NCBI GenBank assembly: GCA_905221605.1
Contig: CAJNDS010002213.1
Coordinates: 984,136 to 1,048,135, forward strand
Direction: 5' to 3'
Source: Symbiodinium natans
Lineage: Eukaryota > Sar > Dinophyceae > Suessiales > Symbiodiniaceae
Length of the DNA: 64,000 nt
Both the position numbers and the translations under genes were made by a program. Of the stretch, positions 1 to 9,485 are shown in pieces. Position 1 is the stretch's first letter. Each line of letters starts with the position of its first letter. The notes under the pieces were generated by a model. That model did not search any database. It was not told where the DNA came from and saw only the letters and a list, made by a program, of their open reading frames with translations.

Positions 1-531
1 TGTTTCGCTTGCCTTAGGCTGAGCACCCAGGGATGCCTTAGTGTCGTAGGCCCGCTAAAAGGTACCGAATACCCCACCCAAATTTGCACCCTAAGCCTTA
101 AGGAACCCAAGGGTTTAGGGTTAGGGTTTAGGGGTTAGGGGTTAGGGTTTAGGGTTTAGGGTTTAGGGTTTAGGGTTTAGGGTTCAGCATCTCAAGCCCA
201 AGCATTCACCAGGGCAAGCAGCCTACCAAGTGATGGAGAAACACCCACAGAACGTTCGGAAAGCCTGTCACTTCACATCTCAAGCCAGCCTTCCTTTTAA
301 CCCACACAGCCGAAAGCCCAATAAGCCCTAAACGCAAGGCCCAGTAGCCCAACCCAAGGCCAAGTAGGCCCTGAACCCTGAGGCCCAAGGCCCCAGCCAC
401 TAAATCCTAAAGACCAAACCCAGTAGGCCCTAAACCTTAAATCCCAAGGCCCAATAGGCTTCAAACCCAAAAAGCCCAAGGCCCCACAACTTTCGGCCGA
501 AAACCACGAACCCACTAGGGTTCATACAGAA

Positions 532-568
<37 letters not shown>

Positions 569-1023
569 GGGTTTAGGGATTAGGGTTCAGGGCAATCTTA
601 CAGTGGTGCTTCCTAAGCCCTGAGCCTTCACTCACCAAGAGCCAGTAAGGGTCATGACGTAAACCCCAAGCCCTAACCCGTTTTGGGGGGTGTCCAGCGT
701 AAAAGTTCGAAGCTGAAGCGGTTACCTTCTGCCCAGTTCCCTAAACCCTAAACCCTAAACCCTGAGCCCTAAACCCTAAACCCTAAACCCTGAACCCTAA
801 ACCCTAAACCCTTAACCCCAAACCTCAAGTGTTCTGTCGAGGCGCCACAGCTGCCGAGCTCTGGTGGCCGACGCAGGTGTCGGCTGCGCCATTCGGCCTC
901 CGAGAGATCCTAAACCCCAAAGCGCCCGAAACCCTCAAAGCCCAAATCACAAACCCCCGAAGCCCTAAAACCCCAAAGCCTAAACCCTACGCCCTAAACC
1001 CTAAGTCCTAAACCCTAAACCCT
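1..1023. repeat. Degenerate telomere-like repeats with small islands
   Basis: TTTAGGG units (about 112-184) give way to CCCTAAA units (about 736-818 and 960-1020), with an AT dinucleotide run at 528-564. One island at 830-905 reads as a possible short + strand exon (FCRGATAAELWWPTQ, then a GTGTCG donor near 877), unsupported by a neighbour. The rest is decayed repeat. Confidence 0.8.
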
Positions 1024-1243
1024 CGAGACGAAATAACTAGAACTTGTATGTGATCTCACCCCGAAAAGCCAAAAAGAGGCAAAGGGCAGGGCTCCAACGA
1101 TCTGCCAGAAAATCGGGCAGCATTTCCCCAAAGAAAACGAAATGGGCCACTAGTTCAAACCTTTCTGTCAAAACGTTTCGTTCAAAACGTTTCGGTCAAA
1201 ACTTCTTGGGGCCAAAACCCTATATACAAGTTCTAAAAACCCG
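1024..1243 (-). mobile_element. Short TIR element, copy D (TAGAACTTGTAT subfamily)
   Basis: The left end carries TAGAACTTGTATG (near 1038) and the right end carries its inverse, TATACAAGTTCTA (near 1223-1235). The body is unique sequence ending in three CAAAACGTTTCG-like repeats, as in the larger copy at 59608-61028. Both termini share the same departure from the AAATTGTA consensus of the other copies, so this is a separate subfamily. No coding capacity. Confidence 0.55.
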
Positions 1244-1797
1244 AAACCCTATGCACCAAAGGCCCATAAACCCTGCACTTGCACATGTTGGGGGTTTCAT
1301 GGGCTACGCCCTATAAACCCAAAACTCCGAAACCGTAAAGCTTGAAAGCTACAAGAAGAGCAATGTGACTGTTTTGAGTAGGCTTTCGGGTTTCGGGTCT
1401 CGGGGTTTCGGGTCTCGGGTTTTCGCGTTTTGGTGTTTCGAGTTCAGGGCTTAGGCCCTATGCAGTCTACGAGGGCATCTCAAGGCTGTTAGGGTTTAGG
1501 GTTTAGGGGTTTAGGGTTTAGGGTTGCCACGCAGCCATCATACTTTAGGGTTTCGGGTTTAAGGACCAACCTCGAAGATCTCAAATGCTAGGGTGTCCTC
1601 CTCCCCCCCCAACAAGAACAACCTCCAAAACGCCCTCGACCTCAAAGCCCTAAGCCCTAAAGCCCTAAAGCCCTAAAGCCCGAAAGCCCCTAAGCCCTAA
1701 AGCCCTAAAGCCCTAAAGCCCTAAAGCCCTAAGCCCTAAGCCTTACGCCCTAAGCCCTAAGCCCTAAGCCTTGGGGGGGGGCTTTGGGGTTTGCAAG
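1244..1797. repeat. Degenerate arrays including an octamer CCCTAAAG block
   Basis: TTTCGGG/TTTAGGG variants at 1380-1550 are followed by a local expansion of the octamer CCCTAAAG and of CCCTAAG at about 1640-1770. No gene seen. Confidence 0.75.
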
Positions 1798-1878
1798 GTC
1801 CTGCCTCGTGCAGCTGTTGAGACGCCGCCCGGAGAGCAAGAAATGTCCAAAGCTCGGTGAACTCGGGCTCCTGGGAGG
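1798..1878 (+). CDS. Candidate single exon, unknown protein
   Basis: The island is preceded by TTTGCAAG and followed directly by GTTTAGGG. One frame is fully open: one leading base, then 26 codons (begins SCLVQLLRRRPESKK), with two trailing bases. This frame has no stop and looks protein-like (basic, Leu-rich). The adjoining exons were not found, so the assignment rests only on an open frame with plausible splice sites. Confidence 0.35.
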
Positions 1879-2408
1879 GTTTAGGGTTAGGGGTTAGGGT
1901 TTAAGGTGATTCTTCAAACCCTAAACCCTGAACTCTGAACCCTGAACCCTAAACCCTAAACCCTAAACCCTAAACCCTAAAACGCTTGGAAGGTAGTGGT
2001 ACTGAGGGTTGGTTTCGGGTTTCGGGCTCAGGGTTCGCCACCTTTTCAGTAAGCTTCATGGGACTACCTTCCCTTGGGTTTGGGGACCCTTTTTAACGAT
2101 CCTCTAAGGGGATATACGGGGCCTTTTTCGGAGTAGATTAAAAGGTACCTTTATAGGGGTATATCCTTAGGGGTCCGAGTTTTGACCCTAAACCCTAAAC
2201 CCTAAACCCTAAACCCTAAACCCTAAACCCTAAACCCTAAACCCTAAACCCTAAACCCTAAACCCTAAACCCTAAAGCCTAAAGCCTAAAGCCTAAACCC
2301 TAAAGCCTAAACCCTAAACCCTAAACCCTAAACCCTGAACCCTGCACCCTGAACCCTGAACCCTGAACCCTAAACCCTAAACCCCAAACCCCAAACCCCA
2401 AAGCCGAG
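1879..2408. repeat. Telomere-like array with perfect CCCTAAA run and a fold-back
   Basis: A near-perfect CCCTAAA array runs from about 2184 to 2336, grading into CCCTGAA and CCCCAAA variants. Just before it, 2084-2176 is a fold-back with ends GGACCC and GGGTCC and matching inner GGATATAC/GTATATCC, a possible small inverted-repeat element. Confidence 0.75.
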
Positions 2409-3645
2409 TATGACTCCCTTGAAGCCTTCTCTCTCGAACTTCAACCCCGTAAACCCCTCGAGGCCACCAAGCCCTTGAACCCTGGTTAACGGTTCCGGGT
2501 TTAGGGTTTCGGGTTCAGGGTGTTTTGTGGCTGAGCTGAGGGCTTTGGGTTTTCTTTTTCAGCATTTGGGGTTTCGCGTTTTAGGGATTACGGTAATGTT
2601 AGGCTTTGTTTGTTGTGGTGCAGGGTTTGAATCTGGAGCTTGGGGTGCTTTTACCGCTTTTCCGCCTTGCCGCACCCAAGTCCCTGGCCTAGCTTCAGCT
2701 CCCCCACCCTTCGCCCTACAGGAAACACTCAAACCCTAGCAATGCCCCCAAAGCTTTGCCTGAGATGAAGGTGCGCATGCTGCCACCTTCGGTCGCCGCC
2801 ACCTTGCCACGCAGGTGGGTGTGTGGGTTTATTGGGTTTGTGGGTTTGGGGTTTAGGGTTCAGGGTTGACTAGTCAGGGTGATTGTTCTAAGCTAGGGCC
2901 CATTTTTGGCTACCTTTTATCATCGAACCCCTTACAAGGCTTTGAATCTACATGGACTTGCTGCCGGTACCCGAAGCCCTGATCCCGTTGGGCACTTTCA
3001 GGGCTCAGGGTCTCTCGATCTCGAAACCCTAAACCTTAAACCCTAAACCCCAAACCCCAAACCCTACACCCCAAAACCCTAAGCTCTTTGTGTAAGCAGG
3101 TCGCCCGCTTCACATCGGCCTTGACATCACTCCCGAAGCCCTCAGGGGCGGGGGATCCCTGAGACTTTACTGTTCAGGGCTTGGGTACTCGAACCCCCTC
3201 ACCCTAAACCCTAAACCCTGAACCCTAAACCCCAAACCCCAAACCCTTAAGTAGAGAGCCTCCTTTAAATGTCCTGTGCCTTCTTTTTGCGGAGGCATCG
3301 GTTCGCCCTCCGTGGCAGCAGTGGCAGGCGCAGGGCCCAACCCGGGGTTTGTCAGGTTTTGGGTTTAAGGTTTAGGGTTCAGGGTTTAGGGTTCAGGGCT
3401 TAGGGTTCAGGGTTTAGGGTGTAGGGTTTAGGGTTTAAGGTTTAGGTTTGACGGTTTAGGGTTCAGGGTTTAGGGTTTGGGGTCGAGGAGCCTAGGGATT
3501 AGCATATTGACATTGGGATGCTGACGCATTGAAGAGCCGAAAAGAGGGCTCGAGGAGCCTAGGACCAAAGAGTGGGAGTGTAGGGGCTTCCTGCGTGGCA
3601 GCCGTAACACTTGGGGCCTTTTACGGGTTGGAGGAGTTTATTTGA
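2409..3645 (+). CDS. Four-exon gene model A, unknown protein
   Basis: Exons: 2409-2484 (begins YDSLEAFSLELQPRKP), 3100-3184 (RPLHIGLDITPEALRGG), 3295-3346 (HRFALRGSSGRRRAQPG) and 3571-3645 (SGSVGASCVAAVTLGAFYG, ending at TGA). Donors are GTTAAC, GTACTC and GTTTGT; acceptors end in GCAG, GGAG and AAAG. Phases agree at all three junctions (1+2, 2+1, 0+0). The introns are made largely of TTTAGGG/CCCTAAA repeats. I do not recognise the protein. The start is missing, and a further exon may lie in the 615-bp first intron (an ATG-led open island at 2765-2811 is followed by GTGGGT). Confidence 0.45.
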
Positions 3646-4064
3646 AGGGTTAGGGATTGAGAGCTTCTCATCCCGAAGCCCTAAATCCCCGAACCACATC
3701 CCCAACCCCGAACCCCGAACCCTTTTGGTCGTTGGCCTCCCGGTTTGTTTGCTGCTTTGCGCTTGGCTCCGGAGCTCCAACACTCATCATGGCCCTCAGG
3801 AATAACCTGCAGCACCCTACTACAGCCACGCTTGACCTTCAGGTTCCCTCTATACCAGAAACCCCAAAACTACGGACTAAGGTCGTAGGGGGGCCCAGGG
3901 TTTTTATGTTCTTTCCCTGAGGAGCACTGGCCGGCAGAGAAAGTCCAGGAGGGCCTGCGCAGTGGGCAGATTGTCAGGGGCAGGCCGAGTTTGCTTTTGG
4001 GGGTAGGGGAGTTAAGAGGAAAGACCGTTTTTGTTAATGTTCACGTTGGTTTAAGAAAAGTGAC
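3646..4064. other. Unique sequence, no gene assigned
   Basis: Mostly non-repetitive sequence with a few CCCGAACC-type heptamer relics near 3700. Two overlapping + frames (3611-3805 and 3657-3920) are open, but neither has convincing splice partners. I see nothing firm. Confidence 0.5.
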
Positions 4065-4304
4065 TTGACATTGCAACACTTAGATATCGCAAAAAGAGTC
4101 GCTTCGTTCGCTCCTTCCTTGCTTGGCTTTGGCTCTATGTTGGTTTGTATCGAGACGCGCAAGATCAGTTGCCATATCGAGAACATCATGCACATTCTTT
4201 CATGGCAGATTGACCCTGAAAGCCATGTTCGCAAGATCAGTACAAAGGATTTGGTATATCGACGAAGAGAACCAACATGTTCTTTCAAAGGATTGACAAG
4301 ATAG
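4065..4304 (+). CDS. Candidate exon or ORF, unknown protein
   Basis: An unusually repeat-free stretch holds a 79-codon open frame with ordinary amino-acid composition (LQHLDIAKRVASFAPSLLG near the start, TAG at the end). There is no ATG at the start (TTG), so it would be an internal or terminal exon. The antisense frame 4034-4288 is also open, so strand is uncertain. No family recognised. Confidence 0.3.
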   Translation: MTLQHLDIAKRVASFAPSLLGFGSMLVCIETRKISCHIENIMHILSWQIDPESHVRKISTKDLVYRRREPTCSFKGLTR

Positions 4305-4671
4305 TTTCCGGGGTGCTAGAGGGCTTCAAAGCTTTGCATTCAGCCGTGGTTTCAGCCATGTTCAGCCAATGAAGTCCCAGAAAAATGCAAGCTTCGTGGG
4401 CGCACATCGGCTGTAATTATCTCAAAACCAAACCCTTCCGACCCAAATAAAACACCTCAACCCCAGCCCCAATAACCCAAACCCCAATTCTTACGCTACC
4501 GGGGCTGTCGCCCCAAAGCCGCCAAGGACTTAGGTCGGGGTGCGGGGTGGAGGTTCGTTGTGTGTTCTTTCTGGGGAGGGCAGAGGAGGACCGGAACAAA
4601 ATGAAGAGGAACAGCAACAAACACAGCAACAAGAACGACAAGAAAAAAACAACGGCAGCAACGACAACAAG

Positions 4672-4930
4672 AAGAACAACCACAACCACAACCACAACCA
4701 CAGCCACAGCCACAGCCACAGCCACAGCCACACCCACAGCCACAGCCACAGCCACAACCACAACCACAACCACAAACCACAAACCACAACCACAACCACA
4801 ACCACAACCACAACCACAGCCACAGCCACAGCCACAGCCACAGCCACAGCCACAGCCACAGCCACAGCCACAGCCACAGCCACAGCCACAGCCACAGCCA
4901 CAACCACAACCACAACCACAACCACAACCA
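4672..4930. repeat. CCACAA/CCACAG hexanucleotide microsatellite
   Basis: Tandem CCACAA and CCACAG hexamers, grading into AACAAC at both flanks (4600-5010). All three + frames and all three - frames are open across it only because the unit contains no stop. The resulting PQ-, TA-, HN-, WL- and GC-repeat ORFs are not genes. Confidence 0.9.
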
Positions 4931-5091
4931 ACAACAACCACCACGACAACCACCAACAACAACCAACAACCAACAACCAACAACCACCACCACCCACAAC
5001 ATCAACCAACGAAACCCTAAACCCTAAACCCCTATTAAGGCCTAAGACGAAGCCCTAAACCAGTCTGGGGATTCTCGGGCTCTCTCCGAAG

Positions 5092-5335
5092 GTTGCACGT
5101 GCCCTCCTTTCACACGGACACGGCCTTTGTTGCGGCAGCCTCATCTCTCTTCCGTGGCCTCCCCCTGTTTCGGCACCGGTCGCAGAGATTTGTGGTCCAG
5201 GGGTCGGCCCCAGGCCTCAAACCCTAACCCCCCAAATTAAACCCTAAGCCCTCAAACCCCAAACCCAGACCCTAAAAGCCCAAGGTCGCAGAGGCTTCGT
5301 CCGGAGAGTCCGGCGAGGCCGTCGGGGCTGAGAAA
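5092..5335 (+). CDS. Two candidate exons, unknown protein
   Basis: Exon 1 starts at 5092 after CCGAAG and reads LHVPSFHTDTAFVAAASS..., ending at a donor near 5189 (GTGGTC) or 5203 (GTCGGC). Exon 2, 5285-5335, follows CAAG and ends at GTGGGT (VAEASSGESGEAVGAEK). Each donor is compatible with one frame of exon 2, so the joined frame is ambiguous. The short intron holds CCCTAAA-like repeats. Confidence 0.35.
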
Positions 5336-6167
5336 GTGGGTTTACAGGGGCTTTAGGGGACGTGAGGTTAAGGGTCTAAGGGTCTTCGGGCCTTAGGGTT
5401 GAGTTGAGGGTTTAGGGATGTAAGGGTTCGGGTTTAGGGATTTAGGGTTTAGGGTTTAGGGTTTAGGGTTTAGGGTTTAGGGTTTAGGGTTTAGGGTTTA
5501 GGGTTTAGGGTTTAGGGTTTGGGGAGGGGCGGGGGAGGGTAGCCTGTAGGACTTGAGGCTTAGGGCGTGAGAGGTTTAGTCGGTGGGCTCCCTGCGTCCC
5601 CAGCCTCGAGCAAGAAACGTCGGGTTTGGGGTTTAGGGTTTAGGGTTTAGGGTTTAGGGTTTAGGGTTTAGGGTTTAGGGTTAAATCAAAACCCTGACAC
5701 CAAATTCGAGCCCCCTCCCCCCACAACCGAACAGTGGCAGAGCTTGGTTAGGATTTGTAGTATTTCATGTAGGACAGCTTGCCGGTGCAAGCGCGGTGTC
5801 GGGTTTAGGGTTTAGGGTTTAGGGTTTAGGGTTTAGGGAGAGTCTGATAAGAGGCTTGTGAAACGCTCTATAGGCTTTAGGGTTTACGGTTTACGGTTTA
5901 GGTCAGGGTCTCAAAATGTTGGGTCTCAGAAAGTCTCACCACCGCAATCAAACCCTTAGAGGCCTAAACCTTGCACCCTAAAACCCAAAGCCTAACACTT
6001 AGGGCTCAGGGCTTCGGGTTCTAAATCCTGAGCCCTACAAAGCCCCCAACCCTCCCCCTTCAACCCTCGGGTTTAGGATTGAGGGTCTAGGGTCTAGGGT
6101 TTAGGGTTTTAGGGTTTAGGGTTTAGGGTTTGGGGTTTAGGGTTTAGGGTTTAGGGTCAACCCTCAG
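5336..6167. repeat. TTTAGGG arrays with short islands
   Basis: Clean TTTAGGG blocks lie at about 5440-5520, 5632-5682, 5802-5838 and 6090-6158. The islands between them (5574-5620 and 5774-5802) end against GTTTGGGG or GTTTAGGG and may be very short exons; I could not chain them. Confidence 0.7.
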
Positions 6168-6655
6168 ACCCTAACCCTCTCGTGTCGCTGGAACCAGGTC
6201 TGGGTCCCCGTGACCGGCTTCGTCGGCCCGAGCCCCCAGTTTGGGGTTTAGGGCGTAGGGCGTAGGGTTTAGGGTTTAGGGTTTAGGGTTTAGGGTTCAG
6301 GCTTTTGTGAACCTCAACCCTAAAGGAGGTTTGGGGCTTAGAGTTTTCGGGTTCTTTCACAAAGTCGTTGCGCCCAAGAATGGCCTAGAAGCCCGCCTCA
6401 AGGCCTGGACGCCCAGGGTTTAGGGTTTTAGGGTTTAGGGTTTAGGGTTTAGGGTTTAGGGTTTAGGGTTAGGGTGCCCTAAACCCTATAAACCTCAAAC
6501 CTCAACCCTAAAACCTGATATCCTGAAGCCCAAGCCCCAAACGGAACCCTCAGTGGCCTGGGGCCCAAGTTCTGCCAGATGCTCAGGCCGCAACCGTGCT
6601 CTTCACGGGGATGAGGCCTGGAGTGCCGAGGGTTCCACAGAGCTGGCCTTTGGGG
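6168..6655 (+). CDS. Two-exon gene model B, unknown protein
   Basis: Exon 6168-6245 (ends RWNQVWVPVTGFVGPSPQFG) abuts a GTTTAGGG donor. Exon 6554-6655 (begins WPGAQVLPDAQAATVLFTG) follows CCCTCAG and also abuts GTTTAGGGG. Both boundaries are phase 0, so the exons join without shifting. The 308-bp intron consists of TTTAGGG units, then CCCTAAA units, meeting head-to-head near 6475. A possible next exon, also phase 0, starts after GATCGCAG near 6955 (VPAVTHSLHK). Protein not recognised. Confidence 0.5.
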
Positions 6656-7668
6656 GTTTAGGGGTTTAGGGTTTAGGGTTTAGGAGTTTAGGAGTTTAGG
6701 GGGTTTAGGGTTTAGGGTGGAGGGTGTAGGGGTTTAGGGGTGTAGGGTTTGGGTGTTTCGGGGTTTAGAGGTTCAGGGGGTTTAGGGGGTTCAGGGGGTT
6801 CAGGGGGTTCAGGGGGTTTAGGGTTGAGGGTCAAGGGTTCTAAGGGTAAAGGTCCGAAAGGTTCAAAGGGTTTATAGGCCTTACAGGGATGTGTAGGGTT
6901 TTGGGGTCACTTCAGTGGTAGCTTTTTGCCATCGGTTGCTGTTGATGATCGCAGGTGCCCGCCGTCACCCACAGCCTACATAAGCCCTCAAAACCCTAAG
7001 CTCTAATGTTGTTATGGTGGGCACTGTTCTAGAAGGAGGACGAAGAGAAGCAGCTACGTGCACCCTAGGCGCTAAACCCTATAAACCCTACAATATAACA
7101 AACCCTAGAAACCCGATAAGCCCTATAAACCCCTCAAGCCCTATAAACCCCATAAACCCTACAAACCCTATAAAGCCTACACCCCCCTATAGCGCCAGAA
7201 ACCCTATACGCCCTGCGAACTCTATAAACTCCACAAGCCCTACAAAGCCCTATAAGCCCTATAAACCCTATAAGCGCTATACACCCTATGAGCCCTACCA
7301 ACTTCACAAGTCCCACAAGCCCTACAAAACCCTATAAGCCCTATAAACCTGATAAACCCTATAAACCCTATAAGCCCTGTAAACCCTATAAGCCCGATAA
7401 ACCCTACAAGCCCTATAAGCCCTTTAAGCCCTATAAGCCCCATAAACCCTATAAGCGCTATACGCCCTATAACCCCTTCACTTCCGAAGTAGTTGAAACC
7501 TTCCATCTCCCCAAAGCCAACGTACGAGAGTTCTGGTTTCATTTCGGACTTTCCAGGAGCCACGTACCCTGAACCCTTAACCCTAAACCCTAAACCCCAA
7601 ACCCCAAACCCTAAGCCCCAAACAACTACACCCCAAAGCCTCAACCCCAAACCCTAAACCAGTGTGAG
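6656..7668. repeat. TTTAGGG variants, then a CCCTATAAA/G nonamer field
   Basis: 6656-6850 holds TTTAGGGGG and TTCAGGGGG variants. 7076-7480 is a locally homogenised field of CCCTATAAA and CCCTATAAG, a two-base expansion of the heptamer. The KPYKPYK- and LIGFIGLIG-type ORFs there are repeat translations. 7570-7660 returns to CCCTAAA. Confidence 0.75.
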
Positions 7669-8712
7669 TTGTGGTGTTTCCGGGCTTTTGGTCTCGGCGC
7701 GGGGCACTTGAATTTCAATCAAGCCGAAGCCCGCCAAGCCTTACTGGTTCGCTGGTGGGAATAAGGGAATGGAATCCCCTCAAATCTCCAGAGGGTATGT
7801 ACGGGGGTATAGGGCACCTAATTCTCCAAGCCCTTAAAGGGGGTATAGGGTACCTGCTTCCCTCAACCTCAAACCCTAATTAAACTAATTAAACCCTAAC
7901 CCTAACCCCTAACCCCTAACCCCTAACCCCTAACCCCTAACCCCTAACCCCTAAACCCTTAACCCTAAACCCTAAACCCTAAACCCTGAGCCCGAAAGAG
8001 CCAGCAAAGAAGGGTGCAAGCTGAGCTTGACGAGGTGGCAGCGCTGCCCCTCTGGAGCCCCTACCGCGCAGACGGCGCGAAAAGTGACGCAGGCGGCGCA
8101 GGGTTGTGGGCTTGGGGGTTTAGGGTTTAGGGTTTTTGGTTTAGGGTTTAGGGTTTAGGGGGTTCGGTTTTGGGGGTTGAGGCTTAAACCAGGCTCTGCA
8201 TAATGGCAAAGTAGATGAATACAACCAGTCGTGTTCAATCACTGGCAACTCGGCGCTGCAGATCTCCTATCTTTGTTGCATGCTGACTTCTTTGTTGCTT
8301 TGTAAGGTTTTTGACTAGTACGGCCTTTTTCAGACATAGTTGTAACGCTCGTTTCTTTCTTCCCCACCCTCGGTGTGGGGTCGTTAGGCTTGAAGTCCAT
8401 TCTCCTCGCACTCCTCACTTGGTGTCCCGCCAGAAGCCCACAGAAAGTCCCACTGAGTATCCTGAGAGTGCCACCCCCAGAGAAGCCCGCAGACAGTCCG
8501 CCGAGTATTCCTGGAGTGTCCACCGAAGAAGCCTGCAAAGGGTCCGCCGCGTGTCCTTGGAGTGCCCTTCCCCCCCCCCGCCCCCCCAAGAGTCCCGCCA
8601 AACATCCATTGCGTGTCAACTCGCAGAAAGCCCTGCAGAGATTAAGTCTTGGCTAACGATACAGAAACAGTTTTCGAAATGGAGCGATGCAAGATACAGG
8701 GACATGAGATGA
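7669..8712 (+). CDS. Four-exon gene model C with stop codon, unknown protein
   Basis: Exons 7669-7794 (VVFPGFWSRRGALEFQSSRS..., donor GTATGT), 8001-8117 (SKEGCKLSLTRWQRCPSGAP..., donor GTTTAGGG), 8229-8301 (VFNHWQLGAADLLSLLHADF, donor GTAAGG) and 8389-8712 (ends SKWSDARYRDMR, TGA). Phases match at all three junctions (1+2, 1+2, 2+1), and two donors are textbook. The first intron is a CCCTAAA array. The last exon is basic and Ser/Pro-rich, with three decayed copies of a 16-residue unit. An alternative acceptor at 8333 would leave a 32-bp final intron. Function unknown; the copia element inserted about 500 bp downstream. Confidence 0.6.
8431..8608 (+). repeat. Decayed 46-49 bp tandem repeat within an exon
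   Basis: Three to four copies of a unit starting GAAGCCC(A/G)CAGA, at 8433, 8482 and 8528, then a C-rich fourth copy. The period is close to 48 bp, that is 16 codons, so the frame is kept through most of the array. Confidence 0.6.
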
Positions 8713-8798
8713 CCTACAGAAAAGAATCCGGGAAGCGAGAATTCATACTTGCAGCCTACCGAAGCTTGCACACAGCTTCGCTATCGGGGCTTAGGGTT

Positions 8799-8891
8799 AC
8801 TTGTTGGTTCAAAGGTAGGGTATAAGCAAGCATGGTAGCTATAATGTCGGGTACTTCTAACCCTACTTATGTACCCATGAACCTCCGACTA
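8799..8891. mobile_element. Short inverted-repeat element, AACCTCC family, copy 1
   Basis: Left end resembles CTTGTTGGTTCA, and the right end is CCCATGAACCTCCGACTAG. Inner GGTAGGG and CCCTAC also pair. This is the most diverged member of a family also at 27021, 28715, 39299 and 57467. Non-coding. Confidence 0.45.
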
Positions 8892-9214
8892 GAGGACCTG
8901 ACCCTGGGTTCGGTGCCTGGAGGGAGATGGGAAGCGCATCCGTACAACTGTGGCCTACCCTAGGAAACCCTAAACCCGAATTCTAAACCCCCCCCCCCCA
9001 CCCCGCCCCTCCCAAACCCATAAATCCTGAACACCCAACCTCAACTTCGCTCCCTGACTTCCCCATCAGCAGCAATCTGAAGGTGGGCATCCAAGCGCCG
9101 CCACGCCGCCAGCTGCTGCGCCGCCGGCCAAGGTCTCAAGGGTTTGGGGCCTTTGGGGTTTGTAGGGGGGGGGGTTATGTGTTTTTTTTTTGGGGGGGGG
9201 GTTTATATGGGGGT
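8892..9214. other. Intergenic flank of the copia insertion
   Basis: Unique sequence, a short CCCTAAA relic with a C-run near 8990, and G-run/T-run/G-run tracts at 9165-9200. No gene seen. Confidence 0.6.
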
Positions 9215-9220
9215 TTATAG

Positions 9221-9341
9221 AAACAACAATCCCCAAGCGATAGGGCTGCAGGGTAGATGCAGGAGAACGCAGCGCCCCGGCTGTTTGGCTCAAGTGGAAA
9301 AGGGAACGTATCTGGACCTGCGTGCTGTCGTGAACTCACGT
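9221..9341 (+). repeat. 5' LTR
   Basis: Begins AAACAACAATCCCC and ends GAACTCACGT, without the usual TG...CA ends. Bases 9284-9294 (TTTGGCTCAAG) equal the 3' end of the dinoflagellate spliced leader. The last base may belong to the primer-binding site instead. Confidence 0.92.
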
Positions 9342-9352
9342 GGTTATCAGCC
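9341..9352 (+). other. Probable primer-binding site
   Basis: TGGTTATCAGCC directly abuts the 5' LTR and starts with the TGG expected opposite a tRNA 3' CCA. It resembles the plant copia initiator-Met site (TGGTATCAGAGC) with one inserted T. The tRNA is not assigned. Confidence 0.6.
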
Positions 9353-9485
9353 GTATCGCGCCCGCGGTACGGTTCCTCCCGACAAGCCCTCTGGTCGTGC
9401 AATCGCTGCGCTCCTGTGGCTTTCGCTGCTCTGGCTGCCTCTGGTCGCCACTGGGAAATCTCTTCTGGGCACTTGTTTGCATTTT

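Noticed and set aside
4417-5058. Long PQ-, WL-, TA- and HN-repeat ORFs
   Set aside because: All frames on both strands are open because the CCACAA/CCACAG hexamer has no stop codon.
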